Source of the DNA: Acidobacteriaceae bacterium
GTDB taxonomy: Bacteria > Acidobacteriota > Terriglobia > Terriglobales > Acidobacteriaceae
NCBI GenBank assembly: GCA_003152795.1
Contig: PMBA01000305.1
Coordinates: 1-5,568 of the forward strand
DNA: 5,568 nt
Direction: 5' to 3'
The notes under the pieces were generated by a model that saw only the letters and a program-made list of their open reading frames with translations, searched no databases and was not told where the DNA came from. Shown piece after piece: positions 1 to 5,568 of the stretch (the first letter of the stretch is position 1; every line of letters starts with the position of its first letter). Both the position numbers and the translations under genes were made by a program.

Positions 1-1035
1 CACGAGATGATCCTCGAGCCCGACGTGGTCCAGACCGTCGAACATCTCACCAGTTCGCTCGAAGAGCCTTTCGGCGACTCGTCCATGCTGCCCACCTACT
101 ACGTTTCGCAGATGGCGCGCCAGCATGTTACCGTCGCTCTTTCCGGCGATGGCGGCGACGAGATGTTTGCCGGATACGATCGCTATCGCATTCACGACGA
201 GCGCCGCATCTTCGAACACATTCCCGGATGGGCCCGCAAGTTCTATCGCGACCAGCTACTCCCGCGTCTGCCCAACCGCATGCGCGGACGCAGGTTCAGC
301 TACAACGTCTCGCTGCCCTGGCAGGAGCGTTACATCGACCACCTCGCCTTCCTGCCTTCCTTCGAGCGCGACACTCCGCTGCTTTCGCCAGATTTTCGCG
401 AGATACTGAGGCGCAGCGACGATCCCGCCAATGTTCTCCGCCGTTACTTTGCCCAGGCGCCCACCAAAGACCCCGTCGACCAGCTCCTCTACGTCGACGC
501 CAAAACCTACATGGTCGCCGATATACTTACCAAGGTCGACCGCATGAGCATGTTGAATTCGCTCGAAGTTCGCATCCCCATCCTCGATCATGTCTTCGTC
601 GAGTGGGTTACCGGGCTCCCGCCGCAGTGGAAATTGCGCGGCAACCAGCAAAAATACATTCTCCGAAAACTAGCCGAACGCGTGGGCGTGCCGCGCGAAG
701 CCCTCTACCGCCAAAAGCAGGGATTCACCCTCCCGCTCGTCCACTGGATGCGCCACGAACTCAAAGATATGCTGATGATCCTGCTCGAACCCCGTACCCT
801 CCAGCGCGGCTACTTTGACGCGAATGGCATCAGAAAGCTAATGGACGACCATCTACTTCGCGGCCGCACCATGACCAGCCGCATCTGGCGTCTGTTGATG
901 TTCGAGCTTTGGCACCGCAACTTCCTCGAAAAATTCGTCAAGCCCGCCGGCCTCTTCTCGCTCCCGGTGGTCGCCGACTCCCGCCGCCACGCTTCCAATT
1001 CCGATGCCCTGGCCTCCGCTCCGGTGGGAGGATGA
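1..1035 (+). CDS. asnB: Asparagine synthase (glutamine-hydrolysing) family amidotransferase, C-terminal part (5' end outside window)
   Basis: The frame is open from base 1, so the gene starts upstream; the ATG at 7 is internal. The 344 visible residues are the C-terminal ATP-pyrophosphatase (synthetase) domain. The conserved SGDGGDEMFAGYDRY block lies at visible residues 48-62, followed by the KVDRMSMLNSLEVRIPILD segment (about 177-195) and the KQGFTLPL segment near 240. All three are hallmarks of AsnB-type enzymes. The glutaminase domain (N-terminal Cys) and the first PP-loop motif lie outside the window. The family adenylates a carboxylate (aspartate in AsnB) and amidates it with ammonia from glutamine, in the cytoplasm. 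Proteins of this type next to glycosyltransferases often belong to exopolysaccharide or exosortase-associated clusters, where the true acceptor may be a sugar acid or other carboxylate; that is inference here. The C-terminal tail after about residue 320 is low-complexity and poorly conserved. The stop is 4 nt before the next start. Confidence 0.9.
   Translation, partial: HEMILEPDVVQTVEHLTSSLEEPFGDSSMLPTYYVSQMARQHVTVALSGDGGDEMFAGYDRYRIHDERRIFEHIPGWARKFYRDQLLPRLPNRMRGRRFSYNVSLPWQERYIDHLAFLPSFERDTPLLSPDFREILRRSDDPANVLRRYFAQAPTKDPVDQLLYVDAKTYMVADILTKVDRMSMLNSLEVRIPILDHVFVEWVTGLPPQWKLRGNQQKYILRKLAERVGVPREALYRQKQGFTLPLVHWMRHELKDMLMILLEPRTLQRGYFDANGIRKLMDDHLLRGRTMTSRIWRLLMFELWHRNFLEKFVKPAGLFSLPVVADSRRHASNSDALASAPVGG
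1026..1031 (+). promoter_or_regulatory. Shine-Dalgarno site selecting the GTG start at 1040
   Basis: GGGAGG lies inside the last codons of the amidotransferase gene, 8 nt before a GTG at 1040. The in-frame ATG at 1004 has no purine-rich sequence at a suitable distance and would force a 32-nt overlap. The site therefore favours GTG 1040 and suggests translational coupling. Confidence 0.7.
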
Positions 1036-1039
1036 CCGA

Positions 1040-2218
1040 GTGCACGCCACCGACGCTGCCCGCTTGAACCTAACTCCTCCAGCCGTTCCCTCCGCTCCCA
1101 CTGATCAGCCCATCAGACTCTTTCTCATGGTCAACACCTTTGAAACCGGAGGCTCCGAGCGCCAGTTCACCGTCCTCGCCCAGAATCTCACCCTGCCCCA
1201 ATTCCAGACTGATCTCGGATGCATCGAACGCTACGGCCCATTAGCCCATAACTTCCCGGACGTTCCAGAATTTCCTCTTGGCGGCAGCCTCTTCAAATGG
1301 CAGTCACTGCGCACCCGCCTCCACCTGAGCCGCCATCTGCGCCAGCGTCGGGTGCAAGTCGCCCACGCCTTCGATTTCTACTCCAATCTCACGCTCATCC
1401 CCGCTGCCAGGTTCGCCCGCGTCCCCGTCGTAATCGGCAGCCATCGCCAACTGGGAGACTTGATGACCCCCGCGCAGTTCCGCGTGCAGGCCGCCGCTTT
1501 TCGCTGCTGCGATGCCGTTGTCTGCAACTCGCAAGCCGCCGCCGATCGCCTCCTTGCCATCGGCCTCTCGCCCACGAAAATCGCGGTCATCGGAAACGCT
1601 TTGCCAGCCCAGGCCTTCGCCGCGGCTCCCGCAACTCTTCCGAAACCTCCCGGTGTCCTGCGAGTTGGCATGGTCGCGCGCATGAATCATCGCTACAAAA
1701 ACCAGTCCGGATTTCTCCGCATCGCCGCCCAGATCCATCCGCGCATGCCCAATGTCCAGTTCATCCTGGTCGGCGATGGCCCCTTGCGGCAGGAACTGGA
1801 AAACCAAGCGTCAAGCCTGGGCCTCGGCGAATCCGCCATCTTTCTTGGCGATCGTCAGGATATGCCCAACGTCCTCGCCTCGCTCGACGTCGCTCTAAAC
1901 ACTTCCGATTCCGAAAGCCTGTCCAACGTGATTCTCGAAGCCATGGCCGCCGGTTTGCCCGCCGTCGCCTATGCCGTCGGCGGTAATTCCGAATTGCTCA
2001 GCCCCGCACGCGGAGCCCTCATCCCACCCGGCAACGAAACCGCCTTTGCCGATGCCGTCCAGAAGCTTCTAGCGGACTCCGCCCTGCGCACCCAACTCGG
2101 CCGCAACGCCCAGCAATTCGCAAAACAACACTTCAGCCTCGATCAAGTGCGCCGGCGTTACGCGGAACTCTACGTCAACCTTCTACAGAAAAAATGCGGA
2201 AAGAGTTCCGGCGCATGA
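1040..2218 (+). CDS. GT4-type glycosyltransferase (GT-B fold)
   Basis: This encodes a retaining, nucleotide-sugar-dependent glycosyltransferase of about 392 residues, a normal length for family GT4. The N-terminal acceptor domain carries the glycine-rich GGSERQ loop (residues 37-42). The C-terminal donor domain starts near residue 205. It has Arg214 and Lys220 in the ARMNHRYKN segment, matching the phosphate-binding Arg/Lys pair of GT4, then GDGP at 245-248 and a complete EX7E motif with Glu292 and Glu300 (followed by AMAAGLPAVAYAVGG). No signal peptide or membrane helix is visible, so it should act on the cytoplasmic side of the membrane on a lipid-linked glycan. GTG 1040 is chosen over ATG 1004 because of the well-placed GGGAGG. 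The gene sits 4 nt after the amidotransferase gene and overlaps the next glycosyltransferase gene by an ATGA. Donor and acceptor cannot be named from sequence. Confidence 0.9.
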   Translation: MHATDAARLNLTPPAVPSAPTDQPIRLFLMVNTFETGGSERQFTVLAQNLTLPQFQTDLGCIERYGPLAHNFPDVPEFPLGGSLFKWQSLRTRLHLSRHLRQRRVQVAHAFDFYSNLTLIPAARFARVPVVIGSHRQLGDLMTPAQFRVQAAAFRCCDAVVCNSQAAADRLLAIGLSPTKIAVIGNALPAQAFAAAPATLPKPPGVLRVGMVARMNHRYKNQSGFLRIAAQIHPRMPNVQFILVGDGPLRQELENQASSLGLGESAIFLGDRQDMPNVLASLDVALNTSDSESLSNVILEAMAAGLPAVAYAVGGNSELLSPARGALIPPGNETAFADAVQKLLADSALRTQLGRNAQQFAKQHFSLDQVRRRYAELYVNLLQKKCGKSSGA

Positions 2219-3309
2219 GCGAGCCCGTTCCTTCCATCTCGATCAAGCGCCAGCGCATTTGCATCGTCGCGCCCAGCCTGCGTTACGTCGGAGGCCAATC
2301 CGCCCAGGCCGACTTGCTCTTGCGCCACTGGCAGAACGATCCCGACATTGCCATCTCTTTCATCGCCGTGGATCCACCATTGCCTCGCGCCCTTGCTTGG
2401 GCCGGACGCATTCCCGGTCTGCGCACGATCCTCCGCGAGCCCATCTACTTCTGGCATCTCTGGCGCGGCCTGAAAGATGTAGACGTTGCGCACATCTTTT
2501 CCGCGTCCTACTGGTCTTTCCTCCTTGCTCCCGCACCCGCATTCTTATTAGCCAGACTGCGCGGCGCCCGCAGCCTGATCAACTACCACAGCGGAGAAGC
2601 CCGCGACCACATCCAGCGCTTCCGCTCCGCCAAGTTCGTTCTCTCGCGCGTCGATAAAATCGTCGTTCCTTCCGGCTATCTCGTTGATGTCTTCCGCGAA
2701 TTCGACTTGCCGGCATCTGCCGTTCCCAACATCGTCGATCTCACGCAGTTCCGCCATCGCCAGCGTGCTCCGCTCCGGCCCCGCCTGGTTTGCACTCGCG
2801 GCTTCTCCACGTACTACAGCGTGGACGTCGTGGTTCGCGCCTTCGCCGAAGTTAAAAAAGAATTTCCCGAAGCGCAGCTCGATTTGGTCGGCGATGGTCC
2901 GCTTGAAGCCGACATCCGCAAACTGGTTGCGGACCTCAATCTGACCGGCGTCAACTTCACCGGCGTAGCCTCGCGCCAGGAAATCGGAAAGTATTACGAC
3001 CGGGCCGACATCTTCATCAACGCCTCATGGCTCGACAACATGCCGCTCTCGATCATCGAGGCCTTTGCCGCTGGCACTCCCGTCGTCACCACTTCGCCCG
3101 AGTGCATGCCCTATCTGGTCGAGCACGAGCGCACTGGATTGCTCTCGCCCGTCGCTGACGAAAAGGCCCTCGCCGCAAATGTGATCCGTTTGCTGCGCGA
3201 TCCGGACCTCGCCGCCAGCCTCTCCCGCAATGCTTACCAGGAAGCGCAGAACTACACTTGGCAGGCCGTTCGCGACCAATGGCTGAACACCTACCGCGAA
3301 TTGGTCTAG
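2215..3309 (+). CDS. GT4-type glycosyltransferase (GT-B fold), Asp-X7-Glu variant
   Basis: This encodes a second cytoplasmic GT-B glycosyltransferase of about 364 residues. The N-terminal strand RICIVAPSLRYVGGQ carries the usual glycine loop. The donor domain includes TRGFSTYYSVDVVVRAF (194-210), LVGDGPL (224-230) and the variant motif DNMPLSIIE, where Asp274 takes the place of the first Glu of EX7E and Glu282 is kept, followed by AFAAGTPVV. The Lys usually found six residues after Arg195 is replaced by Tyr; similar Tyr-containing versions occur in some polysaccharide-cluster GT4 enzymes, so the gene need not be inactive. I chose ATG 2215, giving a 364-aa protein: its ATGA overlaps the preceding stop, and GGAAAGAG lies about 9 nt upstream. 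An in-frame ATG at 2194 would add seven residues but has no ribosome-binding site. The gene is the last of the three-gene glycan unit and converges on the FUSC gene 26 nt away. Confidence 0.9.
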   Translation: MSEPVPSISIKRQRICIVAPSLRYVGGQSAQADLLLRHWQNDPDIAISFIAVDPPLPRALAWAGRIPGLRTILREPIYFWHLWRGLKDVDVAHIFSASYWSFLLAPAPAFLLARLRGARSLINYHSGEARDHIQRFRSAKFVLSRVDKIVVPSGYLVDVFREFDLPASAVPNIVDLTQFRHRQRAPLRPRLVCTRGFSTYYSVDVVVRAFAEVKKEFPEAQLDLVGDGPLEADIRKLVADLNLTGVNFTGVASRQEIGKYYDRADIFINASWLDNMPLSIIEAFAAGTPVVTTSPECMPYLVEHERTGLLSPVADEKALAANVIRLLRDPDLAASLSRNAYQEAQNYTWQAVRDQWLNTYRELV

Positions 3310-3327
3310 AGCCGATGCACCTGGGCT

Positions 3328-3350
3328 GTGCCTGCTCAGGCACCTTTCTT
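3328..3350 (+). terminator. Possible terminator of the glycosyltransferase operon
   Basis: A perfect 7-bp inverted repeat, GTGCCTG / CAGGCAC (3328-3334 and 3337-3343), is followed by CTTTCTT. As RNA it would form about five GC-rich pairs with a six-base loop. The pyrimidine tract is broken by C residues, so termination would be weak or assisted. The repeat overlaps the last codons and stop of the opposite FUSC gene. There is no T tract in the - direction, so it would serve only the + operon. Confidence 0.4.
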
Positions 3351-3818
3351 CGCACGCGGCCACACCGTTGTCACCACCAGCGCCACCGCAATCCCCAGCG
3401 ACACTTCCAGAAACCGATGCCATCCGATCAGCCAGGGAGCACTGGTCCGCGGGATCAGCAGAATAATACTCAGCGTAATTGCGGCAAAACGGTAAGCGCC
3501 TCCCACGCGCAATAACCATGCCAGTATGCCGCACAGGAAAATTCCCAGACCGTAAACCCAGGCGTTCGGACTGAAGAATGTAGCGATCGCCGCGCCTAGC
3601 ACCGCGCCTAATGCAGTCCCGACAAAGCGCTGCCAGCCCAGCGTCAGCGGCGGGATCGTAGATTGAATAATGACGATGGTAGATATCGGAGCCCAATAAG
3701 ATTCCCGCATATTCAGCAGACGCGCCAGCAGTAGCGCCGCGACCGCCGCTATCGTAGTTCGAACCGAGTCCATCACCGAATCTCGACTAACCCCGGAAAA
3801 GACGCCTCCGCTCCTCAT
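3336..3818 (-). CDS. Small FUSC family / aromatic acid exporter-like inner membrane protein
   Basis: The 160-residue protein is very hydrophobic, with six likely transmembrane segments near residues 21-35, 42-54, 65-82, 86-103, 109-122 and 136-153. It resembles the FUSC membrane domain (fusaric acid resistance / aromatic acid exporter type): the RTTIAAVAALLLARLL helix, then YWAPISTIVIIQS, GWQRFVGTALGA and a terminal TTVWP. Two halves echo each other (GWQRF..ALG at 61-71 and GWHRF..SLG at 132-142), as expected from the internal pseudo-repeat of this domain. Full exporters are usually several hundred residues with soluble parts; here only one membrane module is present, so it may act as an oligomer, and the substrate is unknown. 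ATG 3818 is preferred because GAGGAGG lies four bases upstream. A TTG at 3842 is in frame but would sit almost on the predicted transcription start. The gene is monocistronic as far as can be seen. Confidence 0.8.
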   Translation of the reverse strand: MRSGGVFSGVSRDSVMDSVRTTIAAVAALLLARLLNMRESYWAPISTIVIIQSTIPPLTLGWQRFVGTALGAVLGAAIATFFSPNAWVYGLGIFLCGILAWLLRVGGAYRFAAITLSIILLIPRTSAPWLIGWHRFLEVSLGIAVALVVTTVWPRAKKGA

Positions 3819-3822
3819 CCAT

Positions 3823-3829
3823 CCTCCTC
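3823..3829 (-). promoter_or_regulatory. Shine-Dalgarno site of the FUSC gene
   Basis: Read on the - strand, GAGGAGG lies 4 nt before ATG 3818. The spacing is short but usable. It decides between ATG 3818 and the in-frame TTG at 3842, which has no such site. Confidence 0.6.
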
Positions 3830-3850
3830 GCAGTCCCGGCAAGAGCCGTT

Positions 3851-3879
3851 ATTGTATCGGAACGGGTCTTTTGACCCTC
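3851..3879 (-). promoter_or_regulatory. Candidate FUSC promoter with palindrome in the spacer
   Basis: On the - strand there is a good -10 box TACAAT (3856-3851), placing a start near 3844 and giving a 5' leader of about 26 nt before ATG 3818. The -35 region at 17-bp spacing is GAGGGT, a poor match to TTGACA. The spacer carries the perfect inverted repeat GGGTC-TTTT-GACCC (3864-3877). A weak -35 with an overlapping palindrome is what an activator or repressor site would look like, but no regulator is identified. Confidence 0.4.
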
Positions 3880-4035
3880 TCTTGAGCTGGCGGCTCGGTT
3901 TGGTCCGACTAGGTCTGCGATTTCCTCCGTGGGACCCTGTGGACCCCGTGGTTTGCCCCTTTCCGCAGTCCCTTGACCACAGTTTTCCTAAACCGAACCA
4001 CTACCTCTTTTACACATCGCTCTTTTGAACATCGA
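3880..4035. other. Intergenic stretch without a recognisable gene
   Basis: Together with the flanking promoters and leader this forms the gap of about 450 bp between the divergent FUSC and VOC genes. In this part I see no convincing coding frame or RNA gene. The only pattern is three imperfect 10-base units at about 3928-3957 (CCGTGGGACC, CTGTGGACCC, CGTGGTTTGC), of unknown meaning. Confidence 0.5.
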
Positions 4036-4065
4036 TTGCAGCGCTCGGATTTTCTGTGCTATTCT
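4036..4065 (+). promoter_or_regulatory. Sigma70-type promoter for the VOC gene
   Basis: TTGCAG (4036-4041), an 18-bp spacer and TATTCT (4060-4065) form a sigma70-like promoter, with a TG dinucleotide just before the -10 box (extended -10). Transcription would start near 4072, giving a leader of nearly 200 nt before the VOC start codon. No other promoter of this quality is seen closer to the gene. Confidence 0.5.
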
Positions 4066-4081
4066 CTTCGCCGTACCTCGC

Positions 4082-4222
4082 GGGACCCGCGCGCTGAGTC
4101 CGCATCGGCGCCACCGACAATGAGGGTCCCTACCTGCGTCCTTCTCGCAAGGGTCGTGGATGGAGGCGATGCGAGCACACTGGAAGTGTGTGCCATCGTC
4201 CTTCAGGACACACACACGGTCC
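4082..4222 (+). promoter_or_regulatory. Structured 5' leader RNA of unknown class upstream of the VOC gene
   Basis: The leader can fold into three consecutive elements. First, GGGACCC (4082-4088) pairs with GGGTCCC (4124-4130), enclosing a small TCGG/CCGA hairpin (4105-4108 with 4114-4117). Second, TGCG/CGCA (4135-4138 with 4146-4149) forms a hairpin with loop TCCTTCT. Third, a long imperfect hairpin runs from 4151 to 4222: GGGTCGTG with CACGGTCC (8 pairs, two G-U), GGAGGCGATG (4162-4171) with 4194-4204 (10 pairs around one bulged T), a CGA bulge, and GCACAC with GTGTGC. The placement between a plausible promoter and a good ribosome-binding site is like that of a cis-regulatory RNA. I do not recognise a known riboswitch consensus. 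It could also be a small RNA of its own, or chance pairing in GC-rich DNA. No covariation evidence is available to me. Confidence 0.4.
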
Positions 4223-4228
4223 GGAATT

Positions 4229-4251
4229 AATTCACGAACCAGAATTCACGA
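4229..4251 (+). repeat. Direct repeat AATTCACGA, two copies
   Basis: AATTCACGA occurs at 4229-4237 and 4243-4251, a 14-base period, between the structured leader and the ribosome-binding site of the VOC gene. The first copy overlaps the palindrome GAATTAATTC (4224-4233). It could be a binding site or a short tandem duplication; function is unknown. Confidence 0.5.
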
Positions 4252-4269
4252 TCCCAAAGAGGAGAACCC

Positions 4270-4659
4270 ATGCAGATCAAGAAACTCACACCCAATCTAA
4301 TCGTTCGCAACGTCGAAGCCAGCCTCAAGTTCTATCGCGAGATACTGGGTCTGGAGAAAGCCATCAGCGTCCCCGAACAGTCGCCCTACGTCTTTGCCTC
4401 AGTCTCGAATGGATCGGTCGAAATCTTCTTCAACGATCAGAAGACCGTAGCCGCCGAGTATCCAAAGCTGGCAGCCACCATCGGCGCGAGCCTGACTCTT
4501 TACCTCGAAGTGGACAGCCTTCAGGCCGTGCATGACCGAGTCCAGAAAGCGGGAGCGAAAATCTCCATGCCTGTGACCGACCAGTTCTATGGCATGAAGG
4601 AGTTCGCTTTCGAAGACGGGGATGGGTACACCATTACCATCGCCCAAAAAGCGGAATGA
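4270..4659 (+). CDS. VOC family (glyoxalase/bleomycin resistance/dioxygenase fold) protein
   Basis: The 129-residue protein is a typical single-chain VOC protein with two beta-alpha-beta-beta-beta modules. Module one shows LTPNLIVRNVEASLKFYREILGL (6-28) and the strand GSVEIFF (48-54). Module two shows LTLYLEVDSLQAVHDRVQKAG (75-95) and the closing YGMKEFAFEDGDGYTITIAQ (107-126). That last segment is the counterpart of the common GxREF..DPDG..I signature. Superfamily members bind a metal or a drug between the modules. Here Asn9 stands where many members have the first His ligand, so the usual metal set may be incomplete; Glu51 and Glu111 are in plausible ligand strands. The reaction or ligand cannot be assigned: it may be a detoxification or binding protein, and no catalytic claim is safe. 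A clear ribosome-binding site, AAGAGGAG, lies 5 nt before ATG 4270. The gene is transcribed alone, behind a long structured leader, and ends at a strong terminator. Confidence 0.85.
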   Translation: MQIKKLTPNLIVRNVEASLKFYREILGLEKAISVPEQSPYVFASVSNGSVEIFFNDQKTVAAEYPKLAATIGASLTLYLEVDSLQAVHDRVQKAGAKISMPVTDQFYGMKEFAFEDGDGYTITIAQKAE

Positions 4660-4704
4660 GCGGTTTCGGGCGGACGGGCGCCGCCGCCCTCTTTCCACAG
4701 ACAA

Positions 4705-4732
4705 AAAGCCCCGCTCTTGCGAGCGGGGCTTT
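4705..4732. terminator. Bidirectional intrinsic terminator between VOC gene and groEL
   Basis: A 12-bp perfect stem, AAAGCCCCGCTC / GAGCGGGGCTTT, encloses the loop TTGC (4717-4720). On the + strand it is followed by TTTGG and a TTTGCTTTTTT tract; on the - strand the bases after the stem read TTGTCTG following the A/T-rich stem end. It sits between two convergent genes and can end both transcripts. Confidence 0.9.
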
Positions 4733-4782
4733 GGTTTGCTTTTTTCGGCTTTGCGCGGACAGGAGTGGCCGCGCTACATGGG

Positions 4783-5568
4783 CTAGTACATGCCGTCCAT
4801 GCCGCCACCACCGTGGCCGCCGCCAGCTGGAGCGCTCTTCTTCTCTTCCGGGATCTCCGCCACCAGCGCTTCGGTCGTCAGCATTAACGCCGCGATCGAG
4901 CCCGCGTTGGTCAGTGCCGTGCGCACCACCTTCGTCGGATCGAGCACGCCCGCCTTCACCAGATCTTCGTACTCTCCGGTCAATGCGTTATAGCCGTAGT
5001 TGTTGTCCTTTGAGTCCGTGATCTTGCCCATCACGATGGCGCCTTCTTCTCCGGCGTTCACCGCGATCTGGCGCAACGGTTCGGTGATAGCGCGCTTCAC
5101 GATGTTGACACCGATCTGCTCGTCACCTTCCAGCTTCAGCTTGTCGAGAGCTGCCACGCAACGCGCTAGCGCCACGCCACCGCCCGGGACTATGCCTTCT
5201 TCGACTGCTGCGCGGGTTGCGTGCATCGCGTCTTCCACGCGCGCCTTCGTTTCCTTCATTTCGGTTTCGGTAGCAGCTCCAACTTTGATCACCGCTACGC
5301 CACCGACCAGCTTCGCCAACCGCTCCTGCAGTTTCTCGCGGTCGTAGTCGCTCGTGGTTTTTTCAATCTGGCTGCGAATCTCTTTCACGCGTCCCTGCAC
5401 ATCGCCCGGCTTGCCTTTGCCCTCAACAATCGTGGTGTTGTCTTTGTCGATGGTGACTTTCTTGGCTTGTCCGAGATCGGCCAGGGTGACGTTTTCCAGC
5501 TTGATCCCCAGGTCTTCCGTAATGGCCTTGCCGCCGGTCAATGTGGCGATGTCCTGCAACATGGCCTT
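4783..5568 (-). CDS. groEL: Chaperonin GroEL, C-terminal half (5' end outside window)
   Basis: The frame is open to the window edge, so the gene starts beyond 5568. The visible 261 residues align without gaps of note to E. coli GroEL from about residue 286 to the end: [67 protein letters not shown] and VLDPTKV. The catalytic Asp398 of E. coli corresponds to the Asp of [11 protein letters not shown] (visible residue 113), and the nucleotide-binding GGG (E. coli 414-416) and the Asp of LDPTKV are kept. The protein forms the cytoplasmic double-ring ATP-driven folding chamber with GroES. The visible part covers the end of the apical domain, the second intermediate segment and the second equatorial segment. 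The C-terminal tail is [13 protein letters not shown] rather than long GGM repeats. GroES is usually encoded just upstream, outside this window. The gene ends 50 nt before the shared terminator stem. Confidence 0.97.
   Translation of the reverse strand, partial: KAMLQDIATLTGGKAITEDLGIKLENVTLADLGQAKKVTIDKDNTTIVEGKGKPGDVQGRVKEIRSQIEKTTSDYDREKLQERLAKLVGGVAVIKVGAATETEMKETKARVEDAMHATRAAVEEGIVPGGGVALARCVAALDKLKLEGDEQIGVNIVKRAITEPLRQIAVNAGEEGAIVMGKITDSKDNNYGYNALTGEYEDLVKAGVLDPTKVVRTALTNAGSIAALMLTTEALVAEIPEEKKSAPAGGGHGGGGMDGMY

Noticed and set aside
228..818. 196-aa open frame on the + strand within the amidotransferase gene
   Set aside because: It is in another frame of a gene with clear AsnB motifs; its Arg/Pro/Ser-rich translation is typical of a GC-rich shadow frame.
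1297..1986. 229-aa open frame on the + strand within the first glycosyltransferase gene
   Set aside because: Arg/Pro/Ser-rich with no recognisable motif, and fully inside a convincing GT4 gene in another frame.
3025..3696. 223-aa open frame on the - strand crossing the second glycosyltransferase and FUSC genes
   Set aside because: It runs antisense to a conserved donor domain and in a shifted frame of the FUSC gene; the hydrophobic FUSC frame is the one with family motifs.
3819..3842. TTG start at 3842 giving a 168-aa FUSC protein
   Set aside because: It would lie only about two bases from the transcription start predicted from TACAAT, lacks a ribosome-binding site, and would bury the GAGGAGG that serves ATG 3818.
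4151..4222. Resemblance of GGGTCGTG to the opening of ZTP (pfl) riboswitches
   Set aside because: The similarity covers only a few bases; the conserved 3' CCGCCTGGGC-like element of that class is absent and the VOC gene is not a purine or folate gene.
3973..4230. 85-aa frame on the + strand upstream of the VOC gene
   Set aside because: It begins with a TTG, has no ribosome-binding site and crosses the predicted promoter; no recognisable protein features.
4656..5021. 121-aa open frame starting in an ATGA overlap with the VOC stop
   Set aside because: It reads straight through the strong terminator hairpin and then antisense through groEL; composition is Pro/Ser/Arg-rich with no motif.

Overview
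The window is GC-rich, densely coding bacterial DNA with two partial genes at its edges. It reads as ordinary chromosome: there are no transposases, tRNAs, rRNAs or CRISPR repeats. The groEL fragment is a normal bacterial chaperonin whose tail ends in MDGMY. Together with the GC-rich codon use and the surface-glycan genes, this makes me lean towards Acidobacteriota. That is an impression, not a demonstrated placement.

Left part (1-3309, + strand): the 3' end of an asparagine-synthase-type amidotransferase gene is followed by two GT-B (GT4-type) glycosyltransferase genes. The first junction has a 4-nt gap and the second an ATGA overlap, so the three look like one translationally coupled unit. 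This is the usual layout of an exopolysaccharide, capsule or glycoconjugate cluster continuing to the left. A 7-bp inverted repeat followed by a pyrimidine tract may end the transcript.

Middle (3310-4269): a small six-helix membrane protein of the FUSC / aromatic-acid-exporter type is encoded on the - strand and converges with the glycosyltransferase operon. Its probable promoter contains the palindrome GGGTCTTTTGACCC. Between this gene and the next, rightward one lie about 450 bp without a convincing protein gene. This stretch holds a good sigma70-like promoter (4036-4065) and then roughly 200 nt of leader that can fold into several helices, including a long imperfect hairpin at 4151-4222. 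This leader is the least explained part of the window and my main candidate for something undescribed.

Right part (4270-5568): a 129-aa VOC (glyoxalase/bleomycin-resistance fold) protein is encoded on the + strand. A strong bidirectional terminator (4705-4732) separates it from the convergent 3' half of groEL. The VOC, FUSC and groEL genes show no obvious functional link to the glycan operon.
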